Below, piece by piece: positions 34,777-44,605 of a DNA stretch of 64,000 nt. The DNA lies in the NCBI GenBank assembly GCA_012295275.1, contig CM022670.1, positions 42,321,474-42,385,473 on the forward strand, read 5' to 3'. Both the position numbers and the translations under genes were made by a program. The notes under the pieces were generated by a model. That model had not been told where the DNA came from and made no database searches. It saw nothing but the letters and a program-made list of their open reading frames with translations. This stretch comes from Chrysomallon squamiferum (taxonomy: Eukaryota > Mollusca > Gastropoda > Neomphalida > Peltospiridae). Positions within the stretch are counted from its first letter, which is position 1. Each line of letters starts with the position of its first letter.

Positions 34777-37700
34777 ATGGCAACAGGAGCTTTGTGTTCA
34801 GTGGTAGATCAAGGTGTGCATGAGACAATTCTTAGCAGCAAAGAAAATGTAATTTCATGTGAGCAAGCTGAATCAACTGCAGATGATCCTGTCATTGACA
34901 TTGTCATTAATAATGTCGTCTCTACATTTAGTACTCGCTGTCACCTGAACTTGAAACAGATTGCCATGACTGGTGCCCATGTTGAATATCGGAGAGAACA
35001 GGGTGTAAGTATGATGTACATGTTGTATATCAAAGAGAATAAGGTGTAAGTATGATGCACATGTTGAATATCAGAGAACAGGTTGTAAGTATGATGTACA
35101 TGTTGAATGTCAGCGAGAATAGGGTGTAAGTATGATGTACATGTTGAATATCAGAGAGAATAGGGTGTAAGTATGATGTACATGTTGAATATCAGAGAAA
35201 AGGGTGTAAGTATGATGTACATGTTGAATGTTGGAGAGAACAGGGTGTAAGTATGATGTACATGTTGAATATCAGAGAATAGGGTGTAAGTATGATGTAC
35301 ATGTTGAATGTTGGAGAGAACAGGGTGTAAATATGATGTACATGTTGAATATCAGAGAACAGGGTGTAAGTATGATGTACATGTTGAATATCAGAGAACA
35401 GGTTGTAAGTATGATGTACATGTTGAATGTCAGCGAGAATAGGGTGTAAGTATGATGTACATGTTGAATATCAGAGAGAATAGGGTGTAAGTATGATGTA
35501 CATGTTGAATATCAGAGAGAATAGGGTGTAAGTATGATGTACATGTTGAATGTTGGAGAGAACAGGTTGTAAGTATGATGTACATGTTGAATATCAGAGA
35601 ACAGGGTGTAAGTATGATATACATGTTGAATATCAGAGAGAACATGTATCATGTACATTTTAAATGTAGGAGAGAACAGGTGTAAGTATGATGCACATGT
35701 TGAATATCAGAGAGAACAGGGTGTAAGTATGATGTACATGTTGAATGTTGGAGAGAACAGGGTGTAAGTATGATGTACCTGTTGAATATCAGGGGAAGAG
35801 TGTGTAAGTATATAGTTATCACATGACACTGGAAAGATAACTTTTCATACTACAGTAGAATTGTAGAGAAAAGTTTAAATGTGAATTATTTTACATGTTC
35901 TAATTAAATAACAAAGTGCAAGTGAAATTGTTACAATACATTATAAAATACATTAACAGTGAAATGTCTGTTTTGAGTAAATGTTGAATTGTTTTAATTT
36001 CAGAAGTAGTAGTAGTTTATGGTATGTATTTTGATGTGTAAAACCTATTGTTAATCTTTGTCAGATGGTCAACATGAAACTTCGTCGACCTCAAGCAACT
36101 GCCAGTATTTGGTCATCAGGCAAAATCACTTGTACAGGTTCGACCAGGTAATAAAATCTACAGTTTCATGTTCAACCATATCCTATGTATGCAAAGTAGA
36201 CTGGACTAAAACATACATACAATGTTCAGTCTTGTAATAAAAATGTACATGCTCTGCAGAAATATGTATTAAAAAGATACAAATAGTATTCAACAGTCTA
36301 ATGGAAATGTACTATTCAACCATGTAATAAAAATACTCTTACAATATTCAACCATCTAATAACATTGTCTGTTTTATAAAAACATTCAGATTTGTCCCTG
36401 AAAAAGAAAGATTTTAAGTTTTTATGTAGTGAGTTTTTGTTTTCATTCACACAGTTGTTGATGTTTGTGTTGCAGTGAGGATGATGCTCATCGTGCAGCG
36501 CGGCGGTTTGCACGTCGGCTACAGAGAATGGGCTACAACGTGAGGTTCAGTAACTTCCGAGTTGTCAACGTTCTTGGTACATGCTCCATGCCATTTGGAA
36601 TCAAAATCACTCTCTTCTCCAGAGAACATAGACAGAATGCTAGGTATCAGCTTTCACACTTGTTTCAGACTTGCTTTATTATGTGAGATGTTCCATTTTG
36701 TATATTGCTTTTTTATTGTTTATTTACTGTTGTGCTGGATGTTTCAGTTATGAGCCTGAATTACATCCTGGTGTTACCTACAAAATAAAAGATCCAAAAG
36801 CAACACTGAAGATCTTTTCTACAGGAAGTATTACTGTTACAGGTGGGTAAATTTTATTTACTGATGTGCACAACCAATTTAACTTACTTACACTAATGTA
36901 TAACTAGTTTATTTTTACTTACTTACACTGATATAACTTGTTTACTTTAACTTACACTGATATATAACTAATTTACTTTAACTTACTTACACTAAAGGAA
37001 TAACTAGTTTATTTTTACTTACACTAAAGGAATAACTAGTTTATTTTTACTTACACTGATATATGACTAGTTTGCTTTTACTTATTTACATGGATATATG
37101 ACTAATATACTTTTACTTACTGACACTTGTATAGAAGTAGTTTACTTTTCTTAATTACATTGATATATAATCCCTTTACTTTAACTACTGACCCTGATAT
37201 ATAACTAGTTTTAATTACTGTCACTGTAACATAACTAGTTTTGCTTTCTGTCATTGATACATAACTAGATTTACTTTCTGTTACTAATACGTAACTAATT
37301 TTGCTTTCTGTCACTATACTGTAACTAGTTTTACTTCCTGTCACTATATTGTAACTAGTTTTACTTTCTGTTAACTAATATATAATTAGTTTTGTTTTCT
37401 GTCACTAATACATAACTAGTTTTGTTTTCTATCATTGATACATAACTAGTTTTACTTTCTATCATTGATAGATAACTAGTTTTGCTTTCTATCATTGATA
37501 CATAACTAGTTTTGCTTTCTATCATTGATACATAACTAGTTTTACTTTGTCACTGTAACATAACTAGTTTTACTTTCTATCATTGATACATAACTAATTT
37601 TACTTTGTCACTGTAACATAACTAGTTTTGCTTTCTATCATTGATACATAACTAATTTTACTTTGTCACTGTAACATAACTAGTTTTACTTTCTATCATT

Positions 37701-39410
37701 GATACATAACTAATTTTACTTTGTCACTGTAACATAACTAGTTTTGCTTTCTATCATTGATACATAACTAGTTTTACTTTCTATCATTGATACATAACTA
37801 ATTTTACTTTGTCACTGTAACATAACTAGTTTTGTTTTCTATCATTGATACATAACTAGTTTTGTTTTCTATCATTGATACATAACTAGTTTTGTTTTCT
37901 ATCATTGATACATAACTAGATTTACTTTCTGTTACTAATACATAACTAATTTTACTTCCTTTCATTGATACATAACTAGTTTTAATTTCTGTCACTAATA
38001 TGTTACTAGTTTGCTTTCTATCATTGATACATAACTAGTTTTACTTTGTATCATTGATACATAACTAGTTTTGCTTTCTGTCATTGATTCATAACTAGTT
38101 TTAATTTCTATCATTGATTCATAACTAGTTTTAATTTCTGTCACTGTAACATAACTAGTTTTACTTTCTATCATTGATACATAACTAGTTTTACTTTCTG
38201 TCATTAATACGTAACTAGTTTTGCTTTATGTCACTAAAACAAAACTAGTTTTGCTTACTGATGTTTAACTAGGTTGTTTCTGCTTATTTACATATAATAT
38301 ATAACAACTTTCCACACAAGTTTACATTCATTGGTCAAATGGTTGCAGAATACAGGTCATCAAAGAATCCCTGCATATAGAATTTTTCTGAGGTAGAACA
38401 CTGTAAATACCACAGTGAATCTCCTGAGTATAACCGAGGTAGATCTCTTAAAAACTGATGGATCCTAAGACATTTTTGTTTTTAGGAACAAGTTATTCAA
38501 ACAGAGGTGCTCTGATTAACAAATTACGTCACTGTGATGTCATGTCTCTTGCAAAGTCTTTACCAGTAATTACACTTATTAGGCTAAAAGCTTGTTTGTG
38601 TTTTTTTAATTTTAATCACTAATTAACATCATCTTTATTGAGCACATGCACAAAAAAAATGTGTCTTAACACTCGTAATGCTGTCACTGTATTACAAAGT
38701 TTTACATGCTATTCTGAATGTTGAATTGTTTTGTTGACGATAGCTATTGTAAAAATGTTAATGCATTCTGCTGGTTAATGCTAAGCAAATATGCCAGATT
38801 GTAGGAAGAATAAATATTTTCAAAATGTATAAGAATAATAAATATATAGTAATAATTAGACGTAATTGTTTATAATCTGATTTTAGTATATCAAGAATAT
38901 TATGACTTGAAAACAAGATAAAAACTTACATTATATGATCAAAAGGTTATGTGCATTGTTTTTCAGCAAGTAAACACATCAGGAATATTTTTATTTACTG
39001 GACAGATCAGACTTCTTTTTCATACCATCAAGAGTAATTTAATTTTTTATGTGAGAGCAGATAATGTTGGTCTATAAATATTATTTTATAATTCTAGAAC
39101 ATTAATCTCTTTTACTTATAAATATTTTTATTGTACTGTAATCATTAATTTTTATTTTAAGTTTCTTTGTTTTTGTTTTCTCACTCAAGCACCATCTGTA
39201 ATGAATGTGCAGTCAGCCATTGAACACATTTATCCTTTAGTGTCACAATTCAAAGCAGAAAGCACTGTAGTTGCTGCCAGCACGTTGCTGACAGAGAAGA
39301 AGTATCTTCACAAAGACCTGTCACAGCCTGTCCACTTTGAGTCAGATGATGAAGAGTTTGGAACGGACTGTAGTGACGAAAGTTTCGACAGCGAGGAAAG
39401 TCATGATTGA
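34777..39410 (+). CDS. TBPL1: TATA-box-binding protein-like 1 (TBPL1/TLF/TRF2), 5 exons
   Basis: Exons 34777-35004, 36065-36147, 36476-36643, 36748-36842 and 39190-39410 give 264 residues plus TGA. This is the metazoan-specific TBP paralogue that binds TFIIA and TFIIB but not canonical TATA boxes, and drives subsets of TATA-less promoters. The saddle core runs from about residue 38 to 213 as two direct repeats: IDIVINNVVSTFSTRCHLNLKQIA, MKLRRPQATASIWSSGKITCTG, ARRFARRLQRMGYNV, FRVVNVLGTCSMPFGI, YEPELHPGVTYKI and ATLKIFSTGSITVTAPS. The TRCHLNL and FSTGSITVTG/A strings separate it from TBP itself. Unlike the 186-residue vertebrate protein it has a 37-residue N-terminal extension and an acidic tail (FESDDEEFGTDCSDESFDSE). 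The ATG is 5 bases after a strong acceptor. AATAAA occurs at 39444 and 39683. Confidence 0.93.
34981..35815 (+). repeat. 39/41-bp array of about 20 copies of the TBPL1 exon 1 donor
   Basis: The unit GTTGAATATCAGAGAGAACA plus GGGTGTAAGTATGATGTACAT includes the last 24 or so bases of coding exon 1 and its 5' splice site. GTAAGT occurs at 35005 (the real donor), 35046, 35085, 35126, 35167, 35206, 35247, 35286, then GTAAAT at 35327, then GTAAGT at 35366, 35405, 35446, 35487, 35528, 35569, 35608, 35682, 35723, 35764 and 35804. One copy near 35646 is decayed (GTATCA). Nearly all keep the AGGGT or AGGTT exon-side context. Confidence 0.95.
36880..38265 (+). repeat. 30-33-bp minisatellite in TBPL1 intron 4
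   Basis: The array starts about 35 bp after the exon 4 donor (36843) with TTTACTTACACTGATATAAC-like units. From about 37200 it becomes a regular 30-bp array of CATAACTAGTTTTGCTTTCT plus ATCATTGATA, about 35 copies. The 30-bp period gives long spurious open frames on the minus strand. Confidence 0.9.
38266..39189 (+). other. Rest of TBPL1 intron 4
   Basis: AT-rich unique sequence between the minisatellite and the last exon. No exon-like sequence was recognised; the acceptor is at 39188-39189. Confidence 0.5.
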
Positions 39411-40864
39411 AATTGTTAGCAGTATGTTCAGTGAAATCATGTAAATAAATAAATAACATTTCAGTTGAGATAAAACACTTCATTATGCCAGTGAGGAATA
39501 TACGTTTAAATCTGTCCACTAGTCTATCACTACACAGATCATGGAGATTGAAATTGTGTATAATTTTTTTTATTGTTATTAAGAACAAATGGAGACTTCT
39601 AAAAGAAAGGTGTATGATTTTTGGTTCTAGCTGAGGAAAGCACTTGTAGTATTATGTGTTAATTTGTAAATATCACTTTGATAATAAAAACATTAACAGT
39701 CTTTGTGTTTTTTACATGATTTTTAACCGTTGACAAACTCTTGTTCATTGTGTAAAATGGGCTTGAACAGATATTGTGCCTTTTACAAATTATTTATTAG
39801 AAATACTGGTAAATGATAGTTCTTATACAATGTTACAAATTTATCTGTTTGAAATTTGGAGTCATATGATTTAATGATCTATTTATTGTAAATAATTTCA
39901 TGTAACCCATTTTTCAGGTTACAAACCCCAAAAAAAGAAATATTTAAGTATCTGACAGGTTTACAAATGATGTGGTTCCAGTGACAGATTTCACAACATA
40001 GATCGGTTGTAAATAAACAGGTAACTGCATATTGAAATAAATGTTATGTCACAAAATACAGCATTGACTGCAAAACTAATGCTCCCTCTAATTTTTCCAA
40101 ACCTCTGAATGGAACTGATGATGATTTGAGAACAAATATATGTACAGTGATCAAAATAATCTTATTTTATAAATTAAAATGAGATGTAACATTTTGATGT
40201 GTGCTGCTTAGAGGGAACACTGCTGTAAAGCAAAATGACAAAAATTAACGCTGGAGAAATGTAAATTTACATGAAAGGAAATGTTTTATTTTAGCGTTAA
40301 GAACACTTAGATGATAAGAGGGATCAAGGTATATTTTGTATGTGCACAATCCCAGACACATAGGACTATGTGTACAACCTGCACAGAACTGGCTGTAATG
40401 GGGTGAACTCAGTATATCAACCAAATTATTCAATCCAGTGGCCTTGAGTGTATATTCTACCTGTCAGGTATGTCCAACTTAAAAATTGGTGTACATGTTT
40501 ACTGTTTATTATGTTATGAATATAATGCATCAAAAACTTACTAAATACTGGTAGGAAAACACATGGAAATGCAACAAACATTCATTACTCTATTCAACAA
40601 TGAAGATTGACAAAAAAAGATGACTGAATATTTATTGATACACTCATCTGAACATATGAAAACTTTCTTAGATCATTAATCACAGATTGTGAATTGCATT
40701 ATTTATTTTTTTATGGGCAAAAATTTGTAAATGATAAAAATAACAACGGTATCCATTCCACATGTACACAGTATGAAGTAACTGACAGTGAACAACTGTT
40801 TACTGACATTTTGGTGTTGATTTATCCAATTATTACAAAGTTTTCACATCACTGATGACTTATT
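39411..40864. other. TBPL1/SF3B5 convergent intergenic region
   Basis: This holds both 3' UTRs. AATAAA for TBPL1 is at 39444 and 39683. TTATTTATTTTT-type reverse-complement signals for SF3B5 lie near 40699. No other gene is seen. Confidence 0.5.
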
Positions 40865-41122
40865 TTAATCTTCAGGCCGTTTGGGTGGAGGGCCACATGG
40901 CTGCAACATGCGTTCCATTATATTGAATTTCACTCTTGCTCTTGCCTCATTTTCTGCTAGAGCAAAATAATTGAGTGTATCAAAATGTCCAAGGTATGAG
41001 GCATAACTGTCTCGGTGTTGGTTTGTCAGCCACTCCCACTTATTGGTGTCTGCATGACCAGTTCCTATGTACTTTGACTGAAGATGTTCTAACTGACTAT
41101 GAATATTGTACCTGTCACCCAT
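40865..41122 (-). CDS. SF3B5: Splicing factor 3B subunit 5 (SF3b10)
   Basis: A single coding exon of 85 residues plus stop reads MGDRYNIHSQLEHLQSKY at the N-terminus, then the near-invariant YIGTGHADTNKWEWL, HRDSYASYLGHFD, LNYFALAENEARARVKFN and MERMLQPCGPP. SF3b10 is a small subunit of the SF3b core of the U2 snRNP, packed against SF3B1 and SF3B3, and is essential for branch-site recognition. The length equals the usual 85-86 residues, and the single coding exon matches the gene in other animals. The ATG (41120-41122, minus strand) is the one homologous to the family start; a GTG precedes it and is not needed. An acceptor (TTTACAG, ending at 41139) lies 16 bases upstream, so a noncoding first exon is likely. 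Confidence 0.96.
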   Translation of the reverse strand: MGDRYNIHSQLEHLQSKYIGTGHADTNKWEWLTNQHRDSYASYLGHFDTLNYFALAENEARARVKFNIMERMLQPCGPPPKRPED

Positions 41123-41138
41123 CACGAAGTGTATTCAC

Positions 41139-41350
41139 CTGTAAATACAAAGTTAGTAACCTGTAGTGTACAATTATATATGTCACACATTAGTAAACTG
41201 TAATATACAAATATACGTTACCTTTGAGAACTGGAATACACAAATACATATGTCACACACCTGAAAACTGAACTACACAAATATACGTCACATTTGTGAA
41301 CTGGAATACACAAATATACATGCCACAATTTAGTAAACTAATACATAACT
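41139..41350 (-). repeat. Degenerate repeats spanning the SF3B5 5' UTR acceptor
   Basis: On the minus strand the acceptor ATTTACAG|GT at 41139 is preceded by related strings CACTACAG|GT (about 41163) and TATTACAG|TT (about 41203). They lie within repeats also marked by ACAAATATACGT and ATATGTCACACA on the plus strand. A further CTGGAATACACAAATA repeat continues to 41320. The copies are much less regular than the donor arrays. Confidence 0.55.
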
Positions 41351-42390
41351 TTTTCTAATTTCTGTATTCTAAATGTGTATTTTATGAGATTACCACCAGC
41401 AAGTATATAAGTGGAATTCAATTAAATAAACGTTTTTCTTTCAAATCTTTACATTAATGTCTATAAGATTACGTGATCACATTACCAAAATTTTCAAAAA
41501 TACTTATTTGACTTTACTAACCACGTCTTGAAGATTACTGTAAAAATACAATTACCTCCCGCTCAAACAGCATCAGAATGCAACCTTCGTTCAGAGTTTA
41601 ATACAAAGATTAAGCTTTCGAAAAACTGGAGACGGCGTGATTCCTGTTGCAACCAGTTTTTCTACTGCTGATGCGCTGTTAGTTATCTAACAAAACAAGC
41701 CACTTGCAAACAGTGTAAATATCATAGCGGCGGGATTCGTAAAAACGCTTACTTTTAAACTCAAGTAAATTGACAAATTATATTTTTTTGGGTTGTTGTT
41801 TTAATAGACGAAAACATTTGAACGACTTTTTATATTTATATAATTCAGCTTGAGGCCGAAACATTGCTGCTTGATACGGGTACACTGCTATTATATTACT
41901 TTAGCAGAAGTAGTACGTTAATTTGGGTAAGTAAATTTAAATTAATAATTAATTTACTCAGTAATTCAAATATTCGTAATGATTATTATGTTTTCATGAT
42001 AACTGTAATGTATTAATTATTACAGATAGTATCACTATCAGTATTAAAAGTATTTATTACAATAATTATATTAATAATTAACGCTGAAACTTCCTTTTTA
42101 CAACTTGCAGCTTATATTTATAAAGAAATAATGTAAAATTATAACTTACAATCACTGCGTTGATATTATAAAGTATATAATGAACTATATATATTAAAAA
42201 ACAAAATAAATTTAAAGAAAATCCAATAATGTCCTGCCACTTTTTAATACTTAGTGTTATATCACTATCAATGTATGATTGTATCACAATTACTAGAATT
42301 TCAATTTCCACCCACGAGTTTTTAATGTTATCTGAACCAGGAAATGGCTTCTATGCATGCAAACTAAAAATAAAAATATCCATATTAACT
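41351..42390. other. SF3B5/RCC1 divergent intergenic region, left part
   Basis: The segment 41520-41760 is comparatively CpG-rich (CGGCGTGATTCCTG, ATAGCGGCGGGATTCG) and is the best candidate for the SF3B5 promoter and first exon, possibly shared with RCC1. The rest is AT-rich with no gene. Confidence 0.4.
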
Positions 42391-42395
42391 GCATA

Positions 42396-42415
42396 CAGCA
42401 GAAATAACTTCAACT

Positions 42416-42488
<73 letters not shown>

Positions 42489-42562
42489 GTCTAGTTATTA
42501 TATATTTTATAATAAAAATGTAGTGATCATTATTTATAATTTTATATAAGTTATTTCTGCTG
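42396..42562. mobile_element. 167-bp palindromic MITE with a (TA)n core
   Basis: CAGCAGAAATAACTT at the left and AAGTTATTTCTGCTG at the right are perfect inverted repeats flanked by TA on both sides. The centre is a TA microsatellite (42418-42485). This is the layout of a Tc1/mariner-type MITE. No coding capacity. Confidence 0.7.
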
Positions 42563-42960
42563 TATACAATTAATTGTGTGTTTTGTAGAATGTTCAAATT
42601 ATAATAAAATATTTTAACAAGTTCAGAGAGACTGTAAAAAGTAAGATAAATTAAAGAAATTGTTTAAAGTACAATACTGCAATAGTACCAATACAGTCTG
42701 AGTTATAGAAGTGATCAAAACATTCAGTTCTAAAATAAAAATGTTCTTTAAAAAATGATCAGCTGAAAACATTTTCATTTTTTCTAATTGATTTTTTTGA
42801 TATTTAGAAGATAATGTCTACAGGGATATTCGTTTACTTTTTGTAACATTCTTTATCTGTGTTGGACACTAATAGGGAACAAAAAACATACATTTAATGA
42901 CTTTTATACAGAAAACTCATTCATTTTGTATAAATTAATGAAATAATATGTAAGTATTTA

Positions 42961-43764
42961 GGGTAAGGTGGGGGTAATTCTGGCTCTCTTTTCCATTCAA
43001 ACTCACCCACAGTTTCACAGATAAATGGAAACAACAAAATGGAGTGAATAATGTGTAGTGTATCTATTTCTGCTTCAGAATACACAAAAACAATATGCTA
43101 GTGCTTATACTTTTGAAAATTGTTGTCAGGGACCAGATTTGCCCCAGTGATTTGGGGTAGATCTGACCCCCACATTCATGATGTATTCAGGTCCTCAAAT
43201 TTGTTGTACTGATTATTGCTATGTAATCATTGTTTACTACTAACAATAATTAGTCCTAATCATAATACAAGTCAGATTCAAAACTTCAATAAACTAAACT
43301 CCTTGACAAATATGACACAAGAATACAATATCTTTCAAATCTGCCCCAGCTCGGATTTCACAAGGATCAAGACAATACCAATTTGGGCACCTGCCACATC
43401 CTTTGAAATTGTCAGAATTCATGCCATCATCAATTTTGCAACTGCGTTCATATTTGTCTTGTGTATCTACTACATCTCTCTCTTCTAGTTCAGGCTTGTC
43501 ACCATCAACATAACTTATCACTAACCTTATGTCTATAGGACTAAAAAAAATAACACTCACTTTTGAAACTTCAGAATGCACTTTTTTTTACAAACTTGTT
43601 GTTTTCATTACTTTCATGGCCACTATACTTCACATGTAAATGGCTGATTACCTACATCCTTTGTTCTAATGAGAAATAGGAAAGTTCTGTTTATATCAAC
43701 AAAGTTCCAGAAATCTAGACAGCAGTATAGTACCTCAGGGGGCCAGAATTACCCCACCTTACCC
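42961..43764. mobile_element. 804-bp TA-flanked DNA transposon remnant with zinc-finger-like ORF
   Basis: The left end GGGTAAGGTGGGGGTAATTC and the right end (GAATTACCCCACCTTACCC on the plus strand) are inverted repeats extending through the CTGGC of GGTAATTCTGGC. Both are flanked by TA. The minus strand carries a short coding remnant (43294-43581). Internal deletion of a larger transposon is the likely origin. Confidence 0.7.
43294..43581 (-). pseudogene. Transposase C-terminal zinc-finger remnant
   Basis: The frame reads SYVDGDKPELEERDVVDTQD, then a Cys-rich end CGRCPNWYCLDPCEIRAG...FLCHICQGV. The C-x2-C...WYC...C...C-x2-C spacing is like the PHD-type tail seen on some pogo-like transposase genes in invertebrates. 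It lies inside an 804-bp inverted-repeat element and has no DDE catalytic core, so it is judged a remnant. Confidence 0.45.
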
Positions 43765-44605
43765 TATTTATATATATTTATAATCCATTTTTTAATTGTA
43801 TTTATAAATATGTGAAGTAACTGGGACATTAGTACATTGTTTAAAGCTCAAAAAAATAAATAATTTATTATTTATAATAGCAAGTGATCTAAGTACAAAT
43901 TTTGTGTGAGTACATTTTTTTTTCTGCAGATTGAGTATAAGTGGTTTGTGTGTAAGAGTATAAGAAGTAGAGTAGATTTAATAAATTATCTCTTTAGAAA
44001 GAATCTCTCTTACATCATGATTTGTGCATGGTCAGTGAAATGATAGATCTCTTTCTGTTTATAGAGATGACTGACAGTGTCATACTTAACAAACGATAAA
44101 AACTATTTTCATGAATTCAAATTCATACAGAATTAATGTAAATTTTTATTTTATTTTATTATGCCTGAATTCAGATGGACAGTCAGTCATTATTCTAAAT
44201 ATATTGATATTCATCTATCATTCTTTGTTTAAATAATAAGTTTTATTTCTTTATAAATTCAGAAAATCAGATTATAGTTGCTTTAACAATAGCCTTAATT
44301 TTTATAATTTATTTCAGTTTTCTTTTCATACAACAGCAGAAATACAAGAACATGTACAACAGACTGAACAATTATCCTGCAAATCATTTATAAAAATATT
44401 AATTTTGTTACTACATTATTACTGTTATTACCTTTGTATAAATTATTATTGTTATAAACCAAAAACTTGCTTATTGTTATTGTTACTATTGTGTTGTTGT
44501 TTGTTTGTGCTAAGTATATATAAAATATCAAAATCATGTCATGTGTATGTACACAAGAAGTAGTTAATACTGATGTATACTGATATATACTGTTGTTTTT
44601 AGAGG
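43765..44605. other. RCC1 upstream region
   Basis: AT-rich, no gene. It ends in an acceptor-like TGTTGTTTTTAG just before the RCC1 ATG, so a noncoding first exon further left is probable. A 23-base string at about 44453-44475 (ACCAAAAACTTGCTTA core) recurs at about 53532-53554. Confidence 0.45.

Noticed and set aside
35228-35645. Open frames on both strands with YDVHVEY/MYIILTP repeats
   Set aside because: They are translations of the TBPL1 donor array; frames shift between 39- and 41-bp units.
37117-38204. Minus-strand frames with repeated SKTSYVSMIE peptides
   Set aside because: They are produced by the 30-bp intronic minisatellite, whose period is a multiple of three.
42229-42597. Poly(Tyr-Ile) open frames on both strands
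   Set aside because: They are translations of a (TA)n core inside a MITE.
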